DNA from: an uncultured Bacilli bacterium
Lineage (GTDB): Bacteria > Bacillota_I > Bacilli_A > RFN20 > CAG-826
DNA: 42,305 nucleotides
NCBI GenBank assembly: GCA_944363525.1
Contig: CALVUF010000003.1
Location: forward strand, 1 to 42,305
Direction of reading: 5' to 3'
Of the stretch, positions 1 through 6,113 are shown in pieces. The notes beneath the pieces are model-generated. The model was not told the origin of the DNA, did not search any database, and worked only from the letters and a program-made list of their open reading frames with translations. A program made the position numbers and the translations under genes. Position 1 is the stretch's first letter, and each line of letters begins with the position of its first letter.

Positions 1-180
1 CGATGGCGATCCTTTCCTCCTTCGTGCTGTACATTCCTTTTCCTTTCCGTCCGCCTATGCGGCGGGCTCTGTCATATCATCGCCCCGGCGCTGTGCACAG
101 GCTCGGTTTGATTTGTCCACTTTTAGGTTACCACTGCATATATGACGAAACGTGGGCGGAATTCCTCGGGATTTTTTCAT
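1..180. other. Intergenic sequence, no gene supported
   Basis: An 82-codon open frame crosses this stretch, but it has no ribosome binding site and runs into the repeat block at 181-260, and its protein resembles nothing I know. A short CCGCC/GGCGG hairpin near 50-64 has no T-tract. I see no supported feature here; it may be the downstream region of a gene outside the window. Confidence 0.5.
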
Positions 181-260
181 GGAATATTTTGCAAAATGGC
201 TTGTTGTTTGTCGGAATATTTTGCAAAACTAGGCTAATAATTAAGGAATAATTTGCAAAA
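181..260. repeat. Three 16-bp direct repeats phased at 32 bp (operator-like)
   Basis: GGAATATTTTGCAAAA occurs at 181-196 and 213-228, and a one-mismatch copy (GGAATAATTTGCAAAA) at 245-260, so the starts are exactly 32 bp apart (about three helical turns, same DNA face). Each perfect copy contains the palindrome TTTTGCAAAA. A 6-bp inverted repeat AATGTT/AACATT (259-264, 269-274) follows. The block ends 47 bp before the ATPase start codon, so a cooperative operator for that gene is the natural reading; the binding protein is unknown. Confidence 0.8.
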
Positions 261-295
261 TGTTCGAAAACATTCGATATTTTCTGAGAAAATGC

Positions 296-301
296 TAATA
301 T
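296..301 (+). promoter_or_regulatory. Candidate -10 box of the ATPase gene (leaderless)
   Basis: TAATAT ends 6 nt before the ATG at 308 and there is no Shine-Dalgarno sequence, so transcription could start at or next to the start codon. No good -35 lies 17 bp upstream. An alternative pair is TTGCAA (253-258, inside the third repeat) with GATATT (276-281) at 17-bp spacing, which would put the repeat on the -35. Confidence 0.4.
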
Positions 302-307
302 TTATGT

Positions 308-1663
308 ATGCTATTTAGAAAAGCGGAAAAACATATCGATGATTGGATCGAAAATGGTCGGAACGCCTTACTCGTCAGCGGCGTCCGGCAAGCGGGTAAA
401 TCCTTTCTGATTCATCATTGTTTAGCTAAATCCGGCCGTTCCTTCTTTGAAATGAATCTGCTCAACGATGCCGCTTTGGCCAAAAGCCTAAACGAAAGCG
501 CTAAGAAGGGGGCGGAGGAGACGAGCATGGTGCTGCAGATCGCCGCCGGTCACCCCTTGGAAAAAGGAACCATCGTTTTCCTGGACGAGATTCAAGAAGC
601 CTCGGAACTCGTCACGGTCATCAAGTTTTTGGTATTGAAGAACCAATACCGCTTTATCCTGAGCGGATCGCTTCTTGGGATCGAGCTTAAAAACATCCGG
701 TCGGCCCCGGTCGGCTTTCTGACTTATATCGATTTGTATCCGCTCGACTTGGAGGAATGGTATATCGCTTCCGGATTGGGGGAGGAGGTTTTCTCCTTGC
801 TCCGGGATTGCTTTGCCAATCGGCAACCGGTGCCCGATTCGATTCATCAAGCATTGATGGATTCTTTCTACCTTTGCCTGTTGGTTGGGGGAATGCCGAG
901 CGCGGTCGATGAGTATTTCCACAGTCAGGACGTCGGCCGGGTCGGGGCGATTCAAAGCGACATTATTCGTTTATACAAAAGCGATTTCACCAAGTATGAG
1001 GCCGGCTCCCGCCTTTGCCTGAACTCGTTGTACGATCTGATCCCCACCGAATTATTGAAGGGGAATCGGCGTTATGTCATCGATGATTTGAATAAGCCCG
1101 GGCTCAAGTATAAGAACTATGTCCGCTTGGAAGAGGGCTTTGAGTGGCTAAGATCGGCGGGGGTGGCGGTCCCTTGCCTTAACGCTCGGGAATTTGTCTT
1201 GCCCTTGCTTGGCAGCGTTAAGCACAGCCTCTTCAAATTGTTCTTAAGCGACGTTGGGCTTCTGACCCGTCAATATGGCCGTTCGACCGCCCTTTCCATT
1301 TTGGGAGACCGCGACATCGTCAACCTGGGGGCCTTATTCGAGAACTTCGCCGCCAATGAACTCGATAAGCACGGATTCCCGCTTTATTACGTCAACTCCA
1401 AGAGCCGGGGTGAACTGGATTTTGTGATTGAGAAAGACGGCGCCCTTTTGCCGATCGAAATCAAAAGCGGTTCTTCCTACAAGACCCATAAGGCCTTGGA
1501 TAATTTCTATAACGAATATCGAGAAGCGATGGTCTTCTCCCCCTATAACGTCGAGACCGAGGGTAAGGTAATTTATTACCCGATATACATGCTGATGTTT
1601 TTGGACAACCGGGATTACGGGTTTTCGGCCCCGGGGGTTGACTTAAGCTCACTTAATGTCTAA
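308..1663 (+). CDS. AAA ATPase with C-terminal DUF4143 nuclease-like domain
   Basis: The 451-residue protein has the order typical of the AAA_14/DUF4143 family. A P-loop GVRQAGKS lies at about residues 25-32, a Walker B strand IVFLDE at about 89-94, and a sensor-like FILSGS near 116-121. The C-terminal third (from about residue 340) holds the ENFAANEL stretch and ELDFVIE...LPIEIKSG, which has the E-x-D...E-x-K pattern of the PD-(D/E)xK fold. The cellular role of this family is poorly known; such genes are often scattered, variable and present in many copies per genome. It is full length for the family, stands alone, and is preceded by phased repeats. No Shine-Dalgarno sequence is visible. The in-frame start at 308 fits the family N-terminus (LFRKAEKHIDDWI). 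A decayed fragment of a second family member lies at 15424-15645. Family assignment is firm; function is not. Confidence 0.9.
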   Translation: MLFRKAEKHIDDWIENGRNALLVSGVRQAGKSFLIHHCLAKSGRSFFEMNLLNDAALAKSLNESAKKGAEETSMVLQIAAGHPLEKGTIVFLDEIQEASELVTVIKFLVLKNQYRFILSGSLLGIELKNIRSAPVGFLTYIDLYPLDLEEWYIASGLGEEVFSLLRDCFANRQPVPDSIHQALMDSFYLCLLVGGMPSAVDEYFHSQDVGRVGAIQSDIIRLYKSDFTKYEAGSRLCLNSLYDLIPTELLKGNRRYVIDDLNKPGLKYKNYVRLEEGFEWLRSAGVAVPCLNAREFVLPLLGSVKHSLFKLFLSDVGLLTRQYGRSTALSILGDRDIVNLGALFENFAANELDKHGFPLYYVNSKSRGELDFVIEKDGALLPIEIKSGSSYKTHKALDNFYNEYREAMVFSPYNVETEGKVIYYPIYMLMFLDNRDYGFSAPGVDLSSLNV

Positions 1664-1753
1664 GAGTTTTCAGCCAAAACCACGGCGTTTTCCTGCCGTT
1701 CGTCTCCCTTGCCGTCAATTAATGAGCGTCTTCTTCTTAAAATGTTCGTTTTT

Positions 1754-1780
1754 TGTAATAAAATCGACTTCAGAAGCGTT
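1754..1780 (+). promoter_or_regulatory. ECF-sigma-type promoter of the sigma operon
   Basis: TGTAAT (1754-1759) is followed after 17 bp by CGTT (1777-1780), the spacing and shape of ECF promoters (for example TGAAAC-N16/17-CGTC of SigM/SigW type). The block GAAGCGTTTGGTRGGCG that includes the -10 recurs upstream of the lipoprotein gene at 4305 with the same TGTAAT and identical spacing. Presence in front of the sigma gene itself suggests autoregulation. AAGGAG at 1790-1795 is the ribosome binding site. Confidence 0.7.
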
Positions 1781-1798
1781 TGGTAGGCGAAGGAGACC

Positions 1799-2326
1799 AT
1801 GGATCCCTTAATTAAAGAACTCGATGCCCACATGCGGCGGTTCCAAGGCGGGGACCTCTCCTCCTTCCCCTCGTTCTATGAACTCACCCATCGGAAGATC
1901 TTTTATATCTGCCTTGGCTTAGTCGGGCAGAAAGAGGATGCCGAGGACATTTGCCAACAGACTTATGTCCAATGCATCGAGAAGTTATCTTCCTACTCTC
2001 CTAACAGCAATCCGTTGTCATTCCTAGCCACGATTGCCCGGAATTACTGCTATTCCTTATTAAGGAAACGGGAGGAGAGCTTGAGTTATGAGGACGAGGC
2101 CCATTCTTCTTCCGGCACTTACGATACCTATACTGATTACCAAGGCATCGACAAGATGCTCGAGGTACTCAAACCGGAGGAGAAGGAAATCGTCATCCTG
2201 CACGTCATCGACGAGATGAAGTTCGCCGACATCGCCAAGACCGTCGGGAAGAAACTATCCTCGGTCCTGGTCAGTTACCACCGAGCGATGAAGAAACTCA
2301 GGAAGGAGGAGAGCAATCGCTTATGA
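1799..2326 (+). CDS. RNA polymerase ECF-family sigma factor (sigma-70 family)
   Basis: At 175 residues this is a two-domain ECF sigma factor that directs core RNA polymerase to its own set of promoters. Region 2 covers about residues 20-95, with the conserved KEDAEDICQQTY helix near 42-53 and a PLSFLATIARNYCYSLLRKRE stretch that binds the -10. Region 4 covers about 118-172 (LKPEEKEIVILHVIDEMKFADIAKTVGK, then SSVLVSYHRAMKKLRK as recognition helix). A good AAGGAG lies 3 nt before the ATG region. The stop codon overlaps the start of the next gene as ATGA, so sigma and anti-sigma are translationally coupled. The promoter in front looks like its own target. The ECF subgroup cannot be named from sequence alone; the sigma identity is secure. 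Confidence 0.93.
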   Translation: MDPLIKELDAHMRRFQGGDLSSFPSFYELTHRKIFYICLGLVGQKEDAEDICQQTYVQCIEKLSSYSPNSNPLSFLATIARNYCYSLLRKREESLSYEDEAHSSSGTYDTYTDYQGIDKMLEVLKPEEKEIVILHVIDEMKFADIAKTVGKKLSSVLVSYHRAMKKLRKEESNRL

Positions 2327-3345
2327 AAAACCGCGACATCAAAAATCGACTCCGGCAAAGCGCCTCCTCTATCGACGTGCCCGATAACATGCAGGCCACT
2401 TTCGATAAGTTGCCTGACACTTTAACTATCATAGAACCGAAGAGAAAGAGGCAGCCGAATTGGTTGATCCCCCTTCTTACTGGCGGGGCGGCGGTCTTGG
2501 TCTTAGGGGTCGCCATCGGGGTGCCTTTGGGCTTAAGAAACCGCGACATCATCGATGGGGGAAGCTCCCTTCCTCCTTCGCCCTCGCTTACCTATAACTT
2601 GACCCAAAAGGAGATGAACGCCTTTGGCTATCAGGCCTTATCGACCGTCGCCATGGTCGAGGACCTTTCTCCCGATATGCGGAAAGGAAGACGGATAAGC
2701 GAAGAGTTAGCCGATCAAGTGGCCGACGAGGTGGTGTCCTATATGGATGTCGTCGCTTCTTTCTCGGAAAAAGACGCCTTTACCTTCCTCCTGGATGAGG
2801 ATTCAGGGTTTGAGATCCTCTTCAATGATGAAGCGGTCTTTGACCTTGACTTCAATGAGACCCCGGGGAAGGAACCAGGCGAATACCTTTATGAGGGGAC
2901 CATCCGCGATCTGAATAACGGGGAAGAATACCAACTCGTCGGCAAAAAAGAGATCGAGCAGGGGGAACAGGAGATCGAGGTCGCCGTCTATTTATCCAAT
3001 TCGACCTGGATCGAGTCTAAACACGAGATGGAAAGCGAGGAGGATGAGATTGAGAATTCCTATGAATACTCTTTCTTCTCCAATGGCAAGCATATCAAGA
3101 CCATCGAATACGAGGTCGAGATCGAAGGGTTGGAGAATGAGACCGAGCTTACCATCATCGAAGATCGAATCGAAACCAGCGTTTCCTTCGAATATCTAGG
3201 CGATATGAGCAAAGGCTATGAATGCGAATATTCCAAAGAAGGCCCGGGGATCGAGGAGATCGAGTTGGAGATGAAAGTAAAACGTAACCAAGATGGGACT
3301 TATACCTTCTCTTTTGAGGATTCGGATATCAACCTTATCCGATAG
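2323..3345 (+). CDS. Membrane-anchored anti-sigma factor with extracellular sensor domain
   Basis: The 340-residue protein starts inside the sigma stop codon. About 45 cytoplasmic residues come first (with a basic EPKRKRQ just before the membrane), then one transmembrane helix at about 47-70 (LIPLLTGGAAVLVLGVAIGV). A large, acidic, beta-rich outside domain of about 265 residues follows. Position and topology are those of a one-pass anti-sigma factor. There is no zinc-binding HxxxCxxC motif in the cytoplasmic part, so it is not the classical ZAS type. The outside domain is colinear with the lipoprotein at 4305: for example DEVVSYMDVV against DEIFSYIEDF, EYQLVGKKEIE against SFDFIGHHEVE, and NQDGTYTFSF against RDDGTYLVLEF. 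I infer that this domain senses an envelope signal or binds the lipoprotein. A TATAAT lies 3 bp after the stop. Confidence 0.8.
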   Translation: MKNRDIKNRLRQSASSIDVPDNMQATFDKLPDTLTIIEPKRKRQPNWLIPLLTGGAAVLVLGVAIGVPLGLRNRDIIDGGSSLPPSPSLTYNLTQKEMNAFGYQALSTVAMVEDLSPDMRKGRRISEELADQVADEVVSYMDVVASFSEKDAFTFLLDEDSGFEILFNDEAVFDLDFNETPGKEPGEYLYEGTIRDLNNGEEYQLVGKKEIEQGEQEIEVAVYLSNSTWIESKHEMESEEDEIENSYEYSFFSNGKHIKTIEYEVEIEGLENETELTIIEDRIETSVSFEYLGDMSKGYECEYSKEGPGIEEIELEMKVKRNQDGTYTFSFEDSDINLIR

Positions 3346-3347
3346 GA

Positions 3348-3353
3348 TATAAT
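3348..3353 (+). promoter_or_regulatory. -10 box TATAAT in front of the first zinc-ribbon gene
   Basis: A perfect TATAAT directly follows the anti-sigma stop codon and ends 6 nt before the ATG at 3360. Transcription from it would start at the start codon, giving a leaderless mRNA. No convincing -35 is visible. The only possible Shine-Dalgarno, AGGAT at 3344-3348, is weak and 11 nt away. Confidence 0.5.
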
Positions 3354-3359
3354 TCTTAT

Positions 3360-3764
3360 ATGCATACCTGCCCCTATTGCGGTTATCCCAACAATGACGA
3401 GGCCGTCTATTGCTCCCAATGCGGGCGGCGTCTTGATGCTTTCAGCCCCAATGGATTGCCGGCTCCGAATCAAACGGCTAAGAAGGCGGACGGCAAAGCC
3501 GATTTAGCCAGCGTTAGTTCGATCGTCCTCGGGATCGTCGGCTTGATCTTTGACGGCTTCTCTTTCTTTGCCGAAGGGCTCTGGAGTTTATTCATCATCG
3601 GCCTCATCTGCGGTGTTTTGGGCTTATGCTGCGCGATCCGGAATAAGCTTTATAAGCAAAAAGGCTATGGGATGGCGGGGTTCGTCTTATCCTTATTAGC
3701 CACGATCGGGGGCGTCATCATGACCTTGCTCTTCGTCCTCGGCCTCATTTTGGTCTTCGCTTGA
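3360..3764 (+). CDS. Zinc-ribbon membrane protein (DUF4190-like)
   Basis: The 134-residue protein opens with a zinc ribbon: CPYCG at residues 4-8 and CSQCG at 18-22. A linker follows, then two or three hydrophobic helices (about 53-72, 76-95 and 105-132) separated by a basic loop (RNKLYKQKG). The pattern SIVLGIVGLI...GMAGFVLSLLATIGG matches DUF4190-type small membrane proteins. No biochemical role is established for the family. It is a clear paralogue of the next gene, with the same order and the same GYGMAGFVLSL/GPFGLTGFITSL motif. It follows the anti-sigma gene by 14 bp but has its own TATAAT, so it may be transcribed with the sigma operon and independently as well. Start choice: the only ATG before the first cysteine pair. 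Confidence 0.8.
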   Translation: MHTCPYCGYPNNDEAVYCSQCGRRLDAFSPNGLPAPNQTAKKADGKADLASVSSIVLGIVGLIFDGFSFFAEGLWSLFIIGLICGVLGLCCAIRNKLYKQKGYGMAGFVLSLLATIGGVIMTLLFVLGLILVFA

Positions 3765-3779
3765 CCAGGGGAGTATAAT
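3750..3779 (+). promoter_or_regulatory. Promoter of the second zinc-ribbon gene (leaderless candidate)
   Basis: TTGGTC (3750-3755) and TATAAT (3774-3779) are 18 bp apart. The -10 ends 9 nt before the ATG at 3789. AGGGGAG at 3767-3773 is too far upstream (15 nt) to serve as a normal ribosome binding site, so a leaderless or nearly leaderless transcript is likely. Confidence 0.5.
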
Positions 3780-3788
3780 CCTCTCGTT

Positions 3789-4151
3789 ATGAAATATTGC
3801 GTTTATTGCGGGCGCCAAATTGACGATGAGGCTCGCTTCTGCCCGAGCTGTGGGAAACCATTGAACCAGCCGAGTTCCGCGCCATCTGATAAGAAGGAGG
3901 AAGGCGGGGCCGCCATCGCCTCGATGGTTCTTGGCATTTGCTCCGTTTCCTTGAATTTCTTCTCCTTGTTCTTCCTTTTCTTCCTCCCGTTCCTTTGTTT
4001 CGTGGCCGCCATCGTTGGCCTCTGCTTATCAGGAAGAAGAAAGATTTACAAAGGCGGGCCCTTCGGCTTGACTGGCTTCATCACCTCCTTGGTGGGCTTG
4101 TTCGTCTCCCTGATCGCCATCATCATCGTCATCGCCGCCTTAAGCGCCTAA
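3789..4151 (+). CDS. Zinc-ribbon membrane protein (DUF4190-like), paralogue of the preceding gene
   Basis: The 120-residue protein has CVYCG at residues 4-8 and CPSCG at 18-22 (zinc ribbon), a short hydrophilic linker, and two long hydrophobic stretches (about 42-78 and 95-118) with SGRRKIYKGG between them. Order and spacing match the preceding gene, so the pair arose by tandem duplication. The function is unknown; a zinc ribbon on a small membrane protein suggests protein-protein contacts at the inner face of the membrane. It is followed by an intrinsic terminator and then by the ECF-type promoter of the lipoprotein gene. Confidence 0.8.
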   Translation: MKYCVYCGRQIDDEARFCPSCGKPLNQPSSAPSDKKEEGGAAIASMVLGICSVSLNFFSLFFLFFLPFLCFVAAIVGLCLSGRRKIYKGGPFGLTGFITSLVGLFVSLIAIIIVIAALSA

Positions 4152-4165
4152 TCCTTATATATAGC

Positions 4166-4194
4166 AGCCTCGGTCAACGGATCGGGGCTTTTTT
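4166..4194 (+). terminator. Intrinsic terminator after the zinc-ribbon genes
   Basis: AGCCTCG (4166-4172) pairs with CGGGGCT (4183-4189), seven pairs including one G-U, with a 10-nt loop and a run of six T directly after. It closes the sigma/anti-sigma/zinc-ribbon transcription unit. Confidence 0.75.
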
Positions 4195-4249
4195 CTAACT
4201 AAAAATTGTTTCGATGGCATCGGCATTTTTAAAATTTTTCCGTTTTTTG

Positions 4250-4276
4250 TGTAATAAAGCGGGCCTTTGAAGCGTT
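4250..4276 (+). promoter_or_regulatory. ECF-sigma-type promoter of the lipoprotein gene
   Basis: TGTAAT (4250-4255), 17 bp, CGTT (4273-4276): identical in sequence and spacing to the promoter at 1754-1780, and sharing GAAGCGTTTGGTRGGCG (4269-4285) and an upstream CGTTTTTTGT. The identity outside coding sequence argues that the same sigma factor reads both. Confidence 0.72.
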
Positions 4277-4304
4277 TGGTGGGCGTAAGGAAAGGAAACA
4301 CATT

Positions 4305-5228
4305 ATGAAACATTCCAAACTCAAATCCCTCCTCTTCGCCCTTCCGGCCTTCGCCCTCCTCGGGTGCGCCGCTTCCGCGAATGGCGATAAATCCTCCAAC
4401 CTCACCCCCGGGAACACTCCCTCTCTTGGCGGGTCCAATGAATCGGCTCTGCTTATGAGCCAGGCGGTTATGGGGCTCGATATGCTTAGCAGCTCGGTCT
4501 CCGCCCCAAAAATCATGGCCAAGCAAGCGGCTTATACCCCGAGCGAAGAAGCCGCCCTCGCCGATGAGATCTTCTCCTACATCGAAGACTTCGATTCGAT
4601 CATCGGTTACAACCCCTCGACCATCGAGGTGCTGCAATCCGATGATGCCAACTACGAAACCCTCTACTCCCTCACCCTCGAAGGGGAGGAATACCGCCTC
4701 TACTTCAACAAGGTCGCCGAGCATACCGAAGTCGATCGGGATGACCACGAAGAAGAGATCGCCGAATACACCCGTTATGAAGGGGTGGCCTATAAAGGCG
4801 ATCAATCCTTCGACTTCATCGGCCATCACGAGGTCGAGACCGAAGGAAGAGAAGTCGAGGATTCGATGGAGTTTATCTTCCGAACCGATCGGAAGAACTA
4901 CATCTCCTTCACCCAGGAAAGCGAGAACGACGAGAACGAATACGAGCTCGAACTGGTCCAGAATGGCCGGACCGTCTTAGAAAAGGAGTTCGGCATCGAG
5001 ATCGGGCGGAATGGCTCTATCGAGGTCAGCTTCGAGATCGAAGAAAACGGGAAGGAAAAGGAAATCGAGATCCTCAAGACCACCCAGAATGGGGCGACGG
5101 TCTACCTCATCGAAATCGAGCAGCGGGGCGAATCCTTGGCCAAGGTTAAGGAAGAAGCTCGGGATGATGGTACCTATTTGGTCTTAGAATTCGTCGGCGG
5201 CGGGACTTACGAACGCCTATTAGCCTAA
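4305..5228 (+). CDS. Lipoprotein paralogous to the anti-sigma factor's outer domain
   Basis: The 307-residue protein has a lipoprotein signal peptide (charged MKHSKLK, hydrophobic core, lipobox ALLGC with Cys21), so it is anchored on the outside of the membrane. A low-complexity linker follows, then about 240 residues of acidic, beta-strand-like sequence. This part aligns end to end with residues about 90-335 of the anti-sigma factor, including matching spacing of EYRLYFN/FEILFN, YEGVAYKGDQSF/YEGTIRDLNNGE and DENEYELELVQNG/IENSYEYSFFSNG. Its promoter is almost the same as that of the sigma operon. I infer that it is a regulon member that competes with or reports to the anti-sigma sensor domain. 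No enzymatic motif is visible. A GGAAAGG ribosome binding site precedes the ATG, and a strong terminator follows. Confidence 0.85.
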   Translation: MKHSKLKSLLFALPAFALLGCAASANGDKSSNLTPGNTPSLGGSNESALLMSQAVMGLDMLSSSVSAPKIMAKQAAYTPSEEAALADEIFSYIEDFDSIIGYNPSTIEVLQSDDANYETLYSLTLEGEEYRLYFNKVAEHTEVDRDDHEEEIAEYTRYEGVAYKGDQSFDFIGHHEVETEGREVEDSMEFIFRTDRKNYISFTQESENDENEYELELVQNGRTVLEKEFGIEIGRNGSIEVSFEIEENGKEKEIEILKTTQNGATVYLIEIEQRGESLAKVKEEARDDGTYLVLEFVGGGTYERLLA

Positions 5229-5235
5229 GATGGGA

Positions 5236-5266
5236 ATCCCCTCCGGAAACGGCGGGGATTTTCTTT
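5236..5266 (+). terminator. Intrinsic terminator after the lipoprotein gene
   Basis: AATCCCC (5236-5242) pairs with GGGGATT (5255-5261). Inside, CCG-GAAA-CGG forms a tetraloop-capped extension. A T-rich tail (TTTTCTTTTTTA) follows at once. Confidence 0.88.
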
Positions 5267-5277
5267 TTTATTTTTCT

Positions 5278-5305
5278 TGCCCCTTGCCACCCCTTGGTCT
5301 ATAGT
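5278..5305 (+). promoter_or_regulatory. Promoter of tRNA-Ile
   Basis: TTGCCC (5278-5283) and TATAGT (5300-5305) are 16 bp apart. A small GCGCG-TTT-CGCGC hairpin (5312-5324) lies in the 5' leader before the tRNA at 5331. Confidence 0.55.
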
Positions 5306-5330
5306 ATGTGAGCGCGTTTCGCGCAGGGTT

Positions 5331-5407
5331 GGGCCTTTAGCTCAGTTGGTTAGAGCGTGCGCTTGATAAGCGCAAGGTCGATGGTTCGAGCCCATTAAGG
5401 CCCACCA
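5331..5407 (+). tRNA. tRNA-Ile (anticodon GAT)
   Basis: The 77-nt sequence folds as a complete cloverleaf. The acceptor stem is GGGCCTT (5331-5337) with AAGGCCC (5397-5403). A D-arm with AGCTCAGTTGGTTAGAGC follows, then anticodon GAT at 5365-5367 in the loop TTGATAA, and T-arm GGTTCGAGCC. CCA is encoded at 5405-5407. Its 3' end is the left boundary of an AT-rich island, so it is probably an integration site. Confidence 0.97.
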
Positions 5408-5595
5408 TATTAGAACGACATGTCTGATACATTCTTAGTCGATGACTAGGGGTGTGCAGACTTTTTTTTGATTTTAGGCTTAAATGGCCACTTTTTAAAA
5501 TTACGCCGTTGTAATAGTGGGAGCCGAAATCCCTAAAATTCAATGAAAAACCATCATTTTTGAGGCTCACTTTGAAACGGCAGGTGTGCACTATT
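5406..5595. repeat. Long direct repeat, copy 1
   Basis: Nearly identical to 8145-8332, with a few substitutions and two extra T in a T-run (eight T at 5462-5469 against six). It begins with the last two bases of tRNA-Ile (CATATTAGAACGACATG) and contains GTGTGCA at 5452-5458 and 5584-5590. No gene is supported inside it; the minus-strand frame crossing it continues as the antisense of the tRNA. Confidence 0.9.
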
Positions 5596-5653
5596 ACACG
5601 GCAACCCTTATTTTGCACACCCTTGCACACCCCCAACAACGGAAACTGCACAC
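5452..5653. repeat. Cluster of GTGTGCA / TGCACAC heptamers
   Basis: GTGTGCA occurs at 5452-5458 and 5584-5590, and its reverse complement TGCACAC at 5614-5620, 5624-5630 and 5647-5653. The first two lie within the long repeat and recur in copy 2. The opposed orientation suggests recombinase or accessory-factor binding sites at an element end. Confidence 0.6.
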
Positions 5654-5678
5654 CCTGTCCTTTTTACTAATATTGATT

Positions 5679-5715
5679 GACCATCTGGTTCTTATTGAGC
5701 TAGGTGGTCTTTTTT
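5679..5715 (+). terminator. Intrinsic terminator
   Basis: GACCATCT (5679-5686) pairs with AGGTGGTC (5702-5709), eight pairs with one G-U, followed by six T (5710-5715). It would stop readthrough from the tRNA-Ile side before the island genes. Confidence 0.75.
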
Positions 5716-5839
5716 GTTGCTCATAAATATTTTTTTAACTTTTTTCAATTTATACCCCCATCAAAATACCATCCAAATCTCCATATGGTGAGAAGGGCAG
5801 TGTTCGCTCTTCTCTAGAAACTATAAGAAGGAAAAAGTT

Positions 5840-6034
5840 ATGAAACACAAATTAAACATTGGCGTTTCTAACGCGTCTCCTAAGAGCAGAATAGTTACCT
5901 ATAAGAAAGTATCACCAGACGCAAAAGTAAAAGACGTAATTGGCGATGCAAGTAAGGTAGCCATCATTGTTCCAGGGGATTCAGTTAAAAGCGTCACAAT
6001 CGAAGAAACCAAGGAGGCTAGTTATGGAAAGTAA
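5840..6034 (+). CDS. Small conserved-looking protein of the island (unknown)
   Basis: A 64-residue protein with a clear ribosome binding site (AGAAGGAAAAAG, 6-10 nt before the ATG). It has no transmembrane helix or cysteine. The sequence alternates short beta-like stretches (SRIVTYKKVS, KVAIIVPGD, SVKSVTIEE). I do not recognise it. It overlaps the next small ORF by 11 bp, with a strong AAGGAGG for that ORF inside its end, so the two are translated together. Its position just inside an integrative-element boundary suggests an accessory gene of the element. A 6-bp inverted repeat GAGAAG/CTTCTC (5790-5795, 5809-5814) lies in its leader. Confidence 0.6.
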   Translation: MKHKLNIGVSNASPKSRIVTYKKVSPDAKVKDVIGDASKVAIIVPGDSVKSVTIEETKEASYGK

Positions 6035-6113
6035 GGAAGAAAGACTTCTAAGAGCCATCTTTGGAAAAGAGCCACAAGCGAAGTCAATGTTCATAAAGTC
6101 TATAACGAGATGA
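6024..6113 (+). CDS. Very short ORF, 29 residues, joined to a recombinase remnant
   Basis: It has a perfect AAGGAGG (6011-6017) 6 nt before the ATG and overlaps the end of the previous gene, so it is very probably translated. The product begins MESKEERLLRAIFGK and ends after MFIKSITR. Its tail overlaps, in another frame, the first recognisable recombinase codons (HKVYNEM). The gene was therefore probably longer and was truncated when a deletion fused it to the recombinase 3' part. The original function is not recognisable. Confidence 0.45.
   Translation: MESKEERLLRAIFGKEPQAKSMFIKSITR

Noticed and set aside
3..251. 82-codon open frame at the left end
   Set aside because: No ribosome binding site, no recognisable protein features, and it runs through the operator-like repeats.
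181..260. CRISPR array
   Set aside because: Only three 16-bp units, AT-rich spacers of 16 bp, no cas genes.
5337..5651. Minus-strand open frame of 104 codons
   Set aside because: Its C-terminal part is the antisense of tRNA-Ile and the rest is the repeat; such frames are classic artefacts.
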